Notes under the pieces: generated by a model
The model's input: only the letters and a program-made list of their open reading frames with translations
Told to the model about the DNA's origin: nothing
Database searches by the model: none
Made by a program: the position numbers and the translations under genes
NCBI GenBank assembly: GCA_009746045.1
Contig: RPFO01000199.1
Coordinates: 511,001 to 575,000, forward strand
Source: Mesostigma viride
Taxonomy: Eukaryota; Streptophyta; Mesostigmatophyceae; Mesostigmatales; Mesostigmataceae
Direction of reading: 5' to 3'
DNA length: 64,000 nt
Shown: piece by piece, positions 20,729 to 30,892 of the stretch
Numbering within the stretch: position 1 is the stretch's first letter
Layout: every line of letters begins with the position of its first letter

Positions 20729-22381
20729 ATGGACGGTCTTCCTCTGGACTTCACAAGCAGGGCAGGAAAGGCTGCTGCTGCATCCAAGGCATCGAGCGCG
20801 CGCTATTTCAAGCGGAAGAAAGAGGACGAGGGCGAAAATGTAGTGCCTGCGCAAGTGGGTGACGGGGGAAATCTAGCGGATGCTCCGCTTGATTTTGGGC
20901 AAAACGATCAGGATGACGAGGTTTTTGCGAGCATTTACACCACGCAGTATGGCGGACCCGGTCGAGGGCGACAAGACGTCGAGCCGGCCGCTCCTTCCCG
21001 CCACATGCCCGAGGACGACGAGGAGGACATCCCCCACACCGAAGATGGCCTGCCGTTGGACTTCACCAGCCGCAGTGGCAAGGCGGCCAACCTGCGCGCC
21101 AAGGCGGTGGAGCGCATGTTCAAGAAGCGACAGGAGGACGAGCTGCGCTGCCGGCTGTGCGGCGAGATGGGCCACTTTGCGCAGGGCTGCCCGAGCACAC
21201 TCAAAGGGGGGAAGGCAGGGGCCGGGTCGGCCCAGGTAACGGGCCGGTTAACCTTCTACAACCCCAAGATCCGCCCACGCATCATTGGGACAGGTGGCGC
21301 GGTCGTGCAGGGTCTGGAGAAGGAGTCCGGCTGCAAGATCACGCTGGAGAGCTTGCCCGGGGACCCTGCCCCCGGCTTCACCGTGCGCATCAGCGGCCCC
21401 TCGCAGGAAGCGGTGGACAAGGCCACACGCGCGGTCAACGAGATCGCCGCACAGTCAGAGCAGGGGTGGGCCAGGGACGCACACAAGGTGCCGGGGGGTT
21501 TGCCCATGGGCCCAGGGATGGGAGGGGCCGGCGCCGCGGCGTCGCGCGGCCTGTGGCAGGGCGGCGTGGAAGCAGGGATGGGGGGGGGCGGCTACGTCCC
21601 TGGCATGGCGGTGCTGGGTAGCGGCCACCAGGGGGCGTACGGTGCGCTGCCAGGTGGTGGCCCCACAGACGCGGACATCACCCGCACCATCGCACAGCAG
21701 ATCGCCGAGCGCCGCCAAGCAGGGGGGCTGGCCCCGCTCGGCCTCGGTGGCGTGGCCAGGGGGCCGGAGGGGGGGGGGGAGTGGGAGCAGCCGGGGGCGG
21801 TGGACACGGGTGGCGGCGCGCTGCCCTCATTTCAGGAGCTAGAAGAAGGGCTGGCAGAGGAACTGCGCCAGCTGGACGCGGCGCAGCGACAAGCTGAGGC
21901 GGAGCTAGCGGCCACGTTCGCAGCCAAGCGGCGCCGGCTGCAGGAGAGCTACGCCGAGCGCAGGGCGCGCGTGGAGCGGTGGATGCCGCCGCCCGCGCTG
22001 CCCGTGGAGCAGGACGCGCACCGCTACGGCCAGCAGTACGTGGAAGGCGGGTCGCAGGGGTACCGGGACGCGGGCGGTGGGGACGCGTACGCGCAGGGTT
22101 ACGCGGCGGCCTCTGCCTCGGCCGCGTACGGGACAGGTGTCGCCGGTATGGTGCCCGCTGCGAGTGCTGCGGGTCACCGGACCACCGAGTATGGTCACTA
22201 TAACGTGGGGGTGGGGGAGGCCAACCTGCCGTCCTCGTATCCCGCCACCGGTAGTTACGCGGGCTATGGGGTCGACGCGACCGGCTACGCAGCTGCCGGG
22301 GGCTTGGGGACAGGCTACGCAGCCGCGGGGGGCTTGGGGACAGGCACAGATGCGTACGGCCAATACAACTATGGTGCATAG
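20729..22381 (+). CDS. CCHC zinc-knuckle and KH-domain RNA-binding protein, 550 aa
   Basis: This is a single open frame with no visible intron. Two copies of 'DGLPLDFTSR.GKAA' lie at residues 2-16 and 106-120, with a weaker 'DAPLDFG' at 51-57. They are followed by a CCHC zinc knuckle (C141, C144, H149, C154) and a KH domain at about 173-241 with the RNA-binding GxxG loop GTGG at 187-190. A charged coiled-coil-like helix lies at roughly 365-425, and a Gly/Tyr/Ala-rich tail ends in repeats of 'GYAAAGGLGTG'. Zinc knuckle plus KH is known from splicing-related RNA-binding proteins such as SF1/BBP, but there the KH comes first; here the knuckle precedes it, so SF1 orthology is not claimed. A nuclear RNA-processing role is inference. 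It is the best candidate for a resident, non-mobile gene here. Confidence 0.85.
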   Translation: MDGLPLDFTSRAGKAAAASKASSARYFKRKKEDEGENVVPAQVGDGGNLADAPLDFGQNDQDDEVFASIYTTQYGGPGRGRQDVEPAAPSRHMPEDDEEDIPHTEDGLPLDFTSRSGKAANLRAKAVERMFKKRQEDELRCRLCGEMGHFAQGCPSTLKGGKAGAGSAQVTGRLTFYNPKIRPRIIGTGGAVVQGLEKESGCKITLESLPGDPAPGFTVRISGPSQEAVDKATRAVNEIAAQSEQGWARDAHKVPGGLPMGPGMGGAGAAASRGLWQGGVEAGMGGGGYVPGMAVLGSGHQGAYGALPGGGPTDADITRTIAQQIAERRQAGGLAPLGLGGVARGPEGGGEWEQPGAVDTGGGALPSFQELEEGLAEELRQLDAAQRQAEAELAATFAAKRRRLQESYAERRARVERWMPPPALPVEQDAHRYGQQYVEGGSQGYRDAGGGDAYAQGYAAASASAAYGTGVAGMVPAASAAGHRTTEYGHYNVGVGEANLPSSYPATGSYAGYGVDATGYAAAGGLGTGYAAAGGLGTGTDAYGQYNYGA

Positions 22382-22629
22382 CAGCGCTCGTTGTAGCGCC
22401 GGGGCCGGTGGTCCCCGGCAGGGACGTGCCAGGACCAGCAGGCCAAAGGGCACTAGAATTGCCGGTCCGGGGAACTTTTGTGCTTAGGTGACTAGTATTA
22501 CCTTCGGCGCTTGGCAGTAGTAAGATGGACAGTAGCGTTTGCCATCAGAGTCACTCGAGGCGTAACCAGGCTGTGTGTGATGTGTTGGGGTGGCTCACCG
22601 TCAAGTACCTATTACAATGAATGCCTGGT
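22382..22629. other. 3' flank of the zinc-knuckle/KH gene
   Basis: This presumably holds the 3' untranslated region. No TGTAA-type polyadenylation signal was seen close to the stop. Confidence 0.35.
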
Positions 22630-22823
22630 ATGAATCGCAGCAATGGTGCTCTCCACTAGACACACCCGGCCAGTTAGGCTCGAAACACACTCCCTGATCA
22701 AGCACGATGTTTCCGGCCCCACCGTCTAGGTCTTCTAGTCGCTCTTAGCGTAAGCTCGCCATAATTTCAAAAAACTAGTTAATTAATTAAACTTGTGCTC
22801 ACGTTGGGGAGTCACGGAGCATT
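22630..22823 (+). mobile_element. PLE 3' fragment followed by a type I terminal fragment
   Basis: Positions 22641-22770 match the PLE 3' region ('GTTTCCGGCCCCACCGTCTA'), ending at 'CATAATTTCAA'. Then comes TTAATTAATTAA and the terminal hairpin of the type I ORF1-only element in minus orientation (22776-22822), broken off at 'GGAGTCACGGAGCA'. Two relics are joined here. Confidence 0.65.
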
Positions 22824-22824
22824 A

Positions 22825-23570
22825 ACCCCGAAAACAGCAATTTTACCCCGACTCCCACGAGTCCGGTTCTCAAATTCTCAAGTTCTCGGAGGGCGCCGCC
22901 CGAGATTAAATAAGAGGTACCTTGAAATTAAATAAGAGGCATGCCTCTATCCAGATATATTTTAGGAGGCGAGTTTCTATTGGCGTTAATTTGTAGTATA
23001 GTACGACAACGTGTCAGACCGTATAATTTATTCCGACTTCTACATTCAGTTCACCGCTTGGTCAAAAAAGGATCACTTATATCAAGGAAACAACAAAGAT
23101 CACTTATATACCCTACTTCTCCGTAAAATCTCATCGACCGGGTTTCGAAACAACCCACGAACGCCGTAGATGCAGATCCAACGGAGCAAACAACGTCAAG
23201 ACCGACGCGGCGCCAAATAGTCGCCACGGTTCCTTTTCTGCGAGCCATTTTACAACGTACGTCGCGCCGCGTCGTGTACCCAAGCCCTTTTCTGAACGTG
23301 AGATCCAAAATCCGCTTGCCAGACCGGGAACTCCGTCCAATACCGTCGTGCATTGAATTGAATTGGAACATAAGTCCTTCTTTCCGTCACCCTTGACATG
23401 TTTTCGTACAATACTACAAACTCACGCCAATAGAAATTCGCCTCCGAACATATATCTCGATAGAGCCATGCCTCTTATTTAATTTCAAGGTACCTCTTAA
23501 TTAATCTCGGCCCCCGCCCTCTGAGAATTCGAGAATTGAGAACTCTGGAGCCAATTTTACCCCGACCCCG
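22825..23570. mobile_element. Fold-back element with inverted repeats of about 165 bp
   Basis: The left arm (about 22835-22998) and right arm (about 23400-23565) are imperfect reverse complements. They share 'GAGGTACCTTGAAATTAAAT', 'AAGAGGCATG.CTCTATC' and 'TTTCTATTGGCGT'. The middle has a 106-codon minus-strand frame without recognisable domains. The size and structure fit a non-autonomous inverted-repeat element. No clear target duplication was found, because the right edge abuts the GGAT array. Confidence 0.65.
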
Positions 23571-24568
23571 ATGGATGGATGGATGGATAGATGGATGGAT
23601 GGATGGATGGATGGATGGATGGATGGATGGATGGATGGATGGATGGATGGATGGATGGATGGATGGATGGATGGATGGATGGATGGATGGATGGATGGAT
23701 GGATGGATGGATGGATGGATGGATGGATGGATGGATGGATGGATGGATGGATGGATAGATGGATGGATGGATGGATGGATGGATGGACGGACGGACGGAC
23801 GGACGGACGGACGGACGGACGGACGGACGGGCGGGCGGGCGGGCGGGCGGGCGGGCGGGCGGGCGGGCGGCGGGCGGGCGGGCGGGCGGGCGGGCGGGCG
23901 GGCGGGCGGGCGGGCGGGCGGGCGGGCGGGCGGGCGGGCGGGCGGGCGGCGGGCGGGCGGGCGGGCGGCGGGCGGGCGGGCGGGCGGGCGGCGGGCGGGC
24001 GGGCGGGCGGGCGGGCGGGCGGGCGGGCGGGCGGCGGGCGGGCGGGCGGGCGGGCGGGCGGGCAGGCGGACGGGCGGGCGGACGGGCGGACGGGCGGACG
24101 GGGGGGACGGGGGACGGGGGGACGGGGGACGGGGGACGGGGGGACGGGGGACGTGGGGATGGAGGGATGGAGGGATGGAGGGACGGAGGGACGGACGGAC
24201 GGACGGACGGACGGACGGACGGACGGACGGACGGACGGACGGACGGACGGATGGTTGGCTGGGTGGGTGGGTGGGTGGGTGGGTGGGTGGGTGGGTGGGT
24301 GGGTGGGTGGGTGGGTGGGTGGGTGGGTGGGTGGGTGGGTGGGTGGGTGGGTGGGTGGGTGGGTGGGTGGGTGGGTGGGTGGATGGGTGGGTGGATGGGT
24401 GGGTAGGTGGGTGGGTGGGTGGGTGGGTGGGTGGGTGGGTGGGTGGGTGGGTGGGTGGGTGGGTGGGTGGGTGGGTGGGTGGGGGGGTGGGTGGGTGGGT
24501 GGGTGGGTGGGTGGGTGGGTGGGTGGGTGGGTGGGTGGGTGGGTGGGTGGGTGGGTGGATGGATGGAT
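23570..24568. repeat. Mosaic tetranucleotide array: GGAT, GGAC, GGGC, GGGT
   Basis: Blocks in order are (GGAT)n at about 23570-23786, (GGAC)n to about 23828 and (GGGC)n with periodic one-base slips to about 24063. Mixed GGGAC follows to 24180, then (GGAC)n to 24250, (GGGT)n to about 24558, and a last GGAT pair. The long frames are artefacts of the repeat. Confidence 0.95.
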
Positions 24569-26666
24569 TAAAATTAAAATTAAATTATAACATGCCTCCG
24601 TGGGGAGGTCATGTAGCACATATTTCATGATGGATGGGGTGGAGGAAGCCGCGTGATCGAACTATCCTAACTCTATCTAGAAAAGCCTAACTACACTACT
24701 CATCAAAACGCCTCCTCCGCTTGGGGGGAGGTGGCTTGCCCACAGGGTCGGGCGTGTGTGCCTTGACAATCTTCTTCCACCGCTCCTTGTCCTGCATGGC
24801 AGTCCAAAGACGGGAGAGAGAGTGGATGCGGTACTCAAACTGGGCTGGGACCACTAGGTCGTCCAGCAACATCTGGGTATAGGTCATGGCATGTTTCCCT
24901 ACCTTTTTAGGAATGTTCTTGGGGCCAGGCCAGGTCAAAATGTGCCGCCCCGGTTGGCCGAGCCGCTGGGGACCGGCCAGACCAAGGGCGGTGTCGACCT
25001 GGCTGGTGCGAGCAAGATGTCCTACAAATGCTATCCTACGCTGTCTAATCTCGTCCGAAATACGCGGCATACCGTGATACAAAGACTCTAAGGACCTACG
25101 CTGAGAAAACCCGACATTCAGGACCTGTCGGAGCATCCGGGTTACCGTGCCGTCTAGCTTGGCTGCCAGTGTTGCCGTGAGTGTCCATGCCTCGGCGCCA
25201 TACGTGAGCACCGTGAGGACGAGGACCTTGAAGAGCATGCGCTTGCGGTGCTCGTCCAGGCCCTTGGAGCGCCAGTAGGTGTTGAGCGAACGGAGCTTGG
25301 CCCAGGAAAGGCCGATGCGGGTGTCCACATCGTCGGCAGTGTCCGGAAGCCAACTCCCCAACAGCTTGAAGCGGTCGCGGAGTGGGACCTCCGTCCCGTC
25401 TAGCAGGCGCGGCAGCGGTGGGCGACTGGAGGCCCCAATCACCATCGCCTCAGTTTTGACACTAATCTCCAACCCCACCGCCCTCGCCTCCAGGCCCAGA
25501 CAGTCCAGCCAGGTCTGAATGTGCTCGGGGCGCGCGATGAGGGTGGTGTCGTCCGCGTAAATCAGGTCAGCCAGGCGGTAACCCGTGCTAACCCCGCCGT
25601 GCCCACGCTCGTTAAGGATGTCCAAGCCTGGCTCGAACCCCTTAAGAGCAGTAAAGCGCGCACGTGCCTGGCGCATGACGTGGTCCACGACAATAATGAA
25701 CAGGTATGGAGACAGGACACAACCTTGCCACACCCCGTGGTGAAGGGGGAATGGTGGGGTGGTGCCTTCCGCAGTCCGCACTACTGCCTGTGAGCCCTCA
25801 TACAGTCGGCGAATGGCAGCAATAAACGCTGGTGGCACGCGGTCCAGAGCTAGGATGGCCCAAAGAGCCTCCCAGAGGACCGTGTCAAAGGCCTTGATAT
25901 AGTCAACAAAAATGAGGACCAGCGGCAAACTGTCAGGGGGAAGGCGACGCACCTCCTCCATCAACCGGCGCGCGACAAACACAGCCATGACAGTGTTACG
26001 ACCACTACGGAAACCCATCTGAGACTCACCCAGGTGTGGGTCCAGCGCGGCGCGGAGCCTGTGCAGCATCATGCGCATGAAGACCTTCAGCGCGGCGCTC
26101 TGGAGGCAGACACCCCGGTAGTTACCGGGGTCAGCAGCAGAGCCCTTCTTGTACAGCATGACGCGGATGGCCGTCTGCCACTCAGCAGGCGGAGGCTCGT
26201 CAGAGAGCAGGACACGGTTGCAGAACGCCAGCAGAAGATCCCTAACCGCCAGATCAGGGGTCTTCAGCAGCTCAGCAGAAAGGTGGTCGGCCCCGACCGC
26301 CGCATCGTACCGCAGGCGAGCAAGGGCGCCGTCCAATTCCTCCAAAGTGAAGGGGTGGACGACGTCGTTGGTGGCAAGGCAGCCCTCCTTCAAGGCGGGG
26401 ACTTGGTAGTCCGCGGCCGAGGAGGGGGGCGCTGGCGGCGGCGGGGGTCCGGCGACCCCGAGGCGGGCGGCCGTCTCGGGGTGAAGCGGCGGGGGGGGGG
26501 CGCGAGCCCCACCGGTCAAGGAAACATTGTGGGCCAACCAGCGGTCAAGGCTTACCGGCGCCGTGCCGTCCCCCGTGTGCTCCACCGGGGTGCGCTGCCG
26601 CCGGCCGCCGAGCCGGTCGAGGTGGTACCACATGTCCTTGCCCTGGTTGCGAGCCTGGCAGGCCTT
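24569..26666 (-). mobile_element. APE-type LINE, copy 2, 5'-truncated, inserted in a GGAT array
   Basis: The 3' tail (AATTTT-like) and hairpin lie at 24569-24625 and the coding part runs to the truncation at 26666. GGAT repeats adjoin both sides (24559-24568 and 26667-26682), consistent with insertion into the array or a target duplication made of GGAT. The end sequence ATAACATGCCTCC..GGGAGGTCATGT matches copies 1 and 3. Confidence 0.85.
24696..26666 (-). pseudogene. APE-LINE ORF2 C-terminal two-thirds, open frame with intact RT motifs
   Basis: About 655 codons are open. From residue 9 of the frame it follows copies 1 and 3. The RT has 'YKKGSAADPGNYRGVCL' (about 180-196), motif A 'FVDYIKAFDTV' (D263), motif B 'GVWQGCVLSPYLF' (319-331) and motif C 'YADD' (378-381). 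After these come 'LTYGAEAWTL', 'RRIAFVGHLAR' and a basic C terminus. Unlike copies 1 and 3 it keeps the QG of motif B. The APE endonuclease and 5' end are lost, so it is a dead copy that was cut on arrival. It is the best template in the window for the family's RT. The first ATG lies in the GGAT repeat and is not a real start. Confidence 0.85.
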
Positions 26667-26688
26667 GGATGGATGGATGGATGCACGC

Positions 26689-27186
26689 AATTAATTAATT
26701 AATAAGCACGTGACTGCGTCACGTGGGTGCCAATACAGAGTAAAGGAACCTTCAACCCTATATACACAGTGAGAAGGAGGGAGGGCGCCCTAGCTTCTCT
26801 CACTGCCGCAGGTGGGCAGGCCACAGAGCGCTCTCTCCACGGCATGGTGCCGGGGCGCAACACTGTGGGTGCAATACAACCAGTGCAATACCATAGGTAG
26901 GCTGACGCATAGCTTATGCTACAAATGTGAGGTGGGCTCAAGACGTCGGCTAATTAAGGCGCAAGCTGATGGCCACAAGGTGCCAGAGCTAATTGAAGGT
27001 ACTATAACGCTGTGCGCTAATATCGTTTCAAGTGCTGTAATGCCTAAGCTATCCCATCATCGATTGCCCCCATCTAGACAACTAGCTGGAGTGCTCTATC
27101 CCGGGGAAGCCCGGGGGGGCTTCCACAGTTTCTTGTTGACGTAGAGGTCCCCGCCCCGCCAGTACACTTGGGGCTTCTCGGGGTTG
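26689..27186 (-). mobile_element. ORF1-only element, type I-like, 5'-truncated
   Basis: An (AATT)n tail at 26689-26703 is followed by the perfect hairpin CACGTGAC-TGC-GTCACGTG. Next come about 400 bases of 3' untranslated region and then the last 20 or so codons of an ORF1 ('VYWRGGDLYVNKKLW') near 27130-27186. GCACGC followed by AATTAATT flanks both sides (26683-26688 and 27187-27192). It represents a third sub-branch, since its untranslated region differs from the copies at 6.2 and 59.2 kb. Confidence 0.65.
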
Positions 27187-27389
27187 GCACGCAATTAATT
27201 AATTAATTAATTAAGGGGACGGTCCCGGCGCGAATATTTTTGGCGCCGAAAAATTCGCGGTACCCGTCCGTACCGTGAAAAAGTGGTGCACGGTGCGCGC
27301 ACCCCTACCGGAGCTGGCCATGGCGACGTGCTTTCAGGCAGAAGAGGAAAAGATTGCTCGCGGAATGCAGAGAAACTGAGCGAATCTTA

Positions 27390-27830
27390 AGGGGAGGGGA
27401 TATGCCTAAAGAGCACTTTTTTGGAAACCATACCTATGCATGTGCTAAAAATCCAATTATGATTGGGAACCATAAATATGATTTTAAAAAAATTTTCCAA
27501 CCACTTGGGGGGGGTACTAGCCCCCACCAGATGCCGGTTACGCGCTAAAAATAGAAAAAGACGCTTCTTTTGGCATATTTTCCCTGGGACAATGGGCAAA
27601 CATATTTGGACCAAATCATATATTTCCATATAGTTCCCCCACTTTTGAGAAAGTCTGCCTAATTTTGAGCACAAAATAATGATGTTTAGAGACATTGATG
27701 GATTTTCTCGCAAAAAGGGTACTTTTTTCACACACACACAAAGAAACCAAATCATAAACACATGGAATCATGCCATATCTTATATTTTCAAATACTAGAG
27801 AGGGGGGGACATGCAGCCCCAAATTTTCAG
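27390..27830. repeat. Dispersed repeat, related to 42010-42355 in inverse orientation
   Basis: The block around 'GGGGGGTACTAGCCCCCACC' and 'GCGCTAAAAATAGAAAAAGA' matches the reverse complement of 42170-42240. It is AT-rich with no coding signal. Confidence 0.55.
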
Positions 27831-27849
27831 GTCATTCTGACAAGCGCAG

Positions 27850-28560
27850 CCCTATTTGATGGATATTCCTAGATTGCCACCTGTGATGACGCTGACGGAG
27901 GTTTTAGCTAGTATTTAACCACACTAACGACCCTTTATACATCTAAGCCACGTGAAAACTGGCCAAACCACACACTACCATCCTCTGCACATATGGTACC
28001 TCCTATGTTCCAGGTTTGACGACGTTCCGACAAGAACTGCCCAAGTTACAACCATTCCAAGACGGCCACCCATGTAGACACTACAAGGAAATTATAGTAA
28101 CCATTCAGCCACACTAGCACCTCCTTCTTCATCAAAGACATCTGCACTCTGACCAAAGCACACATAATTAACTCTTGCACGCTGACAGCAACGCATGCTC
28201 AACGTACGTGGGGGTCATTGTGACAAGAACTACTCAAGTTGATGGGTTTCCTATATGACCACCTGACAAGGCGCTAAGGACCACTCAGTAAGTTAGTAAC
28301 CCCACAGTGCCACTTCTTATGCCATCCAACATGCACCAAAACCATGCTGAGTATGTTTACAATGTACAAAGGGGTGGCCACGCACCTCATATGTCTTCAT
28401 CATCCCTCCAGCATGGCCAGCCTTGTAAATATGTTCATAGCCTTGACGATGGTAGCCCTAATATGCCTAAGCAGCATTTCCTATGTTTCTCCCAGGTTAG
28501 ATTGTAAGGTTGATGCCAACCAAGCTAATCAACTCAACAACACCTCCTAAACTGTCCTCC
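27850..28560. repeat. Weak tandem repeat of roughly 190 bp, three or four units
   Basis: Units share 'GACAAGAACT.C.CAAGTT', 'CCACACTA.C.ACC' and 'CCAAA.CACACA' in the same order but are strongly diverged. This was read by eye; an alignment would be needed to set the unit limits. Confidence 0.35.
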
Positions 28561-28629
28561 CCGGCATGGATGACAAACCGGGACTATGGAGGGCGAGGAA
28601 CCAAGCAGGAACATGGTATATATAGCTTG

Positions 28630-28975
28630 GAGTTTGGGGCCATGGGGCCCCTGCCCTCCGCCTTCTTCAAGGAGTGTTGCCGGCTCCGGGAGGACCGGCT
28701 GGACCTGGAGGGCCAGCGGGCCCCATGGTCGGCGCGGACCTGGACGTCATATTGGCGTCAGCGCTTGTCGGTGGCGCTGACTCGGGCCATGGCTGACATC
28801 ATGCTCCGCCGTACGCGGGCTGATTTTGCGGTGCAGCAGGGCTATTAGGTTCCTCCCGTTAGGCGTTTCCATTGGTCTTATCGTAGTATAGAGCTTTGAC
28901 ATGGCTCTGTCTATAGGTTTATAGCTGGGCGTTTGCTTTGGTGATTTCACTCTGCTGTAAGTAATTATATTTTTA
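28630..28975 (+). mobile_element. REL-type LINE, subfamily B, 346-bp 3' fragment
   Basis: It matches the 3' end of the copy at 4518-6037 (last 70 codons to the stop, then the untranslated end). It is flanked by the direct repeat ATATATAGCTTG at 28618-28629 and 28976-28987. Confidence 0.9.
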
Positions 28976-28987
28976 ATATATAGCTTG

Positions 28988-29334
28988 CATGCAGTCATGC
29001 ATGTCAACCATGGTTGGCTCAGCACATGCATTGTAGTCTTGTCACATCATCATAACAAAGGAAAGCTCAAACAACCATTGGTGCCAGCTATCTACATGCA
29101 GTCACACAAATGCAATATCTCCATTGAACATCATCATCACTAAAACACTTCCATCCCTGCACGATAGAATGCAAAGAAACCACTGGCGGCCCTTCAGCGC
29201 ATGAGCGCTGTGATGCCGCTGTGGCCTGCGAAGAGAGGGTGCGTCACTCTCAAACAACAAGAAGCGTCCATGCGCACAACATCCTTGCCGGAACGCGTTT
29301 TATGAAATGCCTTATACCTTCCCAAAGAGCTATA
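28988..29334. other. Unassigned interior of the TTAA element
   Basis: No coding frame or repeat membership was recognised. Confidence 0.4.
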
Positions 29335-29640
29335 GGGTATTTCCTCGTAAATGGTGGGAGAGCGATCGCAGCAATGGTGCTCACCACTAGACACTCCCGG
29401 CCAGTTAGGCTCGAAACACACGCCCTGATCAAGCATGCTGTTTCCGGCCCCACCGTCTAGGTCATCTAGTCGCTCCACACGTAAGCCAGCCATAATTTCA
29501 ATGCACAAGGATACACATTTCCATCACCATTCATCTTCATCATCCTGAACGACTCGAAAACGCGGAAAAGATAACGGCAGGCTCGAGCTACCATGGTCCG
29601 GATTCTCCCGATTTCTGGCCTGCGCTGGTTGTCTCTTTGA
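29335..29640 (+). mobile_element. PLE 3' fragment, about 306 bp
   Basis: It matches the complement of 30893-31198, the 3' end of the PLE, and ends at 'GGTTGTCTCTTTGA' like the other copies. It is 5'-truncated. No convincing target duplication was seen. Confidence 0.8.
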
Positions 29641-30230
29641 TAGGCTGCGACTGAAGGGGCCCTGATCACGGCATCAACGAAAACAATCTAAAGCTGCCAG
29701 GTATTCGACAACACAACGGCAAGCGACGGCGAGCTAGCTGGCGGAAACTGCCCAAAAAGAACGCAAAAAACCTCGAACGATGAGCTCATAGAAGAAAGCA
29801 CTCATAGCAGATAACATTCGCGACAAATCTGTACCTCGCCCTCGTAAATCCCTCACCCAGGCGCGCAATAACAGCCGTTCTTCCATGGACAGGTCAGACA
29901 CGCACTGCGCAGGTCTGAACAATTACTTACCGATAATGGCCGAAAATCTGGCAAAAAGCACCAGATCGGTTTAGAATTCGATGCAACCGATATTAACTCC
30001 TGCTTCACGGTCAGAACAACCCCCAAAACCGCGATTTTACAGCCGCTATCATGAATTCTATTTCATTCCGCGCGACCAAAAAATTCAGATTACCCCCCAT
30101 GCCGATGGCATATAAAAAAACAACAGCGATATTGTAAACCAGCTGATTTCCGCCACAAACTAACATCATAAACGCATCGTCTTTTACATTCGAGTAAAAA
30201 TTTTGCATTTCGCCTGCCCTGGTGTGGTAG
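29641..30230. other. Unassigned interior of the TTAA element
   Basis: A minus-strand frame of 158 codons (30487-30011) crosses the element's right end, so it is unlikely to be a gene. Nothing else was recognised. Confidence 0.4.
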
Positions 30231-30423
30231 TTTCGCCTGAACGCAGTCGCCATGGCCACTTCCGCAAGGGGTGCGCGCACCGTGCACGTGAAATTTATGA
30301 CCTTCGGTTCCGGCGCGAATTTTTTGGCGCCAAAAAATTCGGGCATGTCCTGTCCCCTTAAAGACAATGAGTAAATGATACTACTTCGTAGCGGAGTTCG
30401 CGTTTTTTGCAGTGTCGATGATT

Positions 30424-30892
30424 TTATTGATGACCATCGCCACGGGAGAGACCACGAGCCACGAGCCACGAGCCACGAGGTAGCCATGGCTGACGGCGGA
30501 GCTCATAACTTTCACGTTTGAGCACCGAATTTAGCCGTGAATATCACTATCGCTTCGTCTTTCTAAGACGCACATGCTGATATAATTTTAAAACGCAATA
30601 TATGACGAGCAAACGCCTGTCGACGCAACGCAGTTTGGCGGATGCGCTCGCCCATGACAATGCGGCAGCTGCGGCTGCAGCTTTGCCAGCTCCGGCAGGC
30701 AGCGGTGACACTAGTCGTGCACTGGCTGGTGGTCGCCCAGCAACCTCCCGGGCTCCATGCCTCGCCATCGGCATCGCCTGACCCTAAACGCGCCCGCTCC
30801 GCCGACAAAACAGGAGGGTCTTCACGCCCCTGGGAACCGCGCTTTCGGCCCCAACCTTTCCAGGTCGATGATCACGACTGGACCAACATGTC
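30424..30892 (+). mobile_element. Type II LINE/ORF1-only element, 5' leader and ORF1 start, left of the PLE
   Basis: A leader with repeated ACGAGCC words precedes an ATG at 30601 ('MTSKRLSTQRSLADALAHDN'). Related starts occur at 45937 and 62963, so this is the 5' end of a family. After one frameshift the reading continues '...VDDHDWTNMS' and is cut at the PLE target ATGTC (30888-30892). It resumes at 35719 with 'MSPADALHCIFFFGDYASLY'. Confidence 0.7.

Larger units (their letters stand above)
27215..30357. mobile_element. TTAA-flanked element with about 125-bp inverted ends, 3143 bp
   Basis: TTAA stands directly outside both ends (27211-27214 and 30358-30361). The ends begin GGGGAC and align inward over about 125 bases as imperfect inverted repeats, sharing 'TTTTTGGCGCC.AAAAATTCGCG', 'GTGCACGGTGCGCGCACCCC' and 'TGGCCATGGCGAC'. 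No transposase was recognised. The interior holds a REL-LINE fragment (28630-28975), a PLE fragment (29335-29640) and other repeats. It could also be two related end fragments facing each other. Confidence 0.55.

Noticed and set aside
20729-22381. SF1/BBP orthologue
   Set aside because: The zinc knuckle lies before the KH domain, opposite to SF1, and no KH-QUA2 or typical SF1 N-terminal region was recognised.
20873-22453. Minus-strand and shifted frames over the zinc-knuckle/KH gene
   Set aside because: Compositional shadows; the plus frame alone carries domains.
23501-24630. Frames of 215-375 codons on both strands (Met-Asp-Gly-Trp and His-Pro-Ser-Ile types)
   Set aside because: Translation of tetranucleotide arrays; the units are open in every frame.
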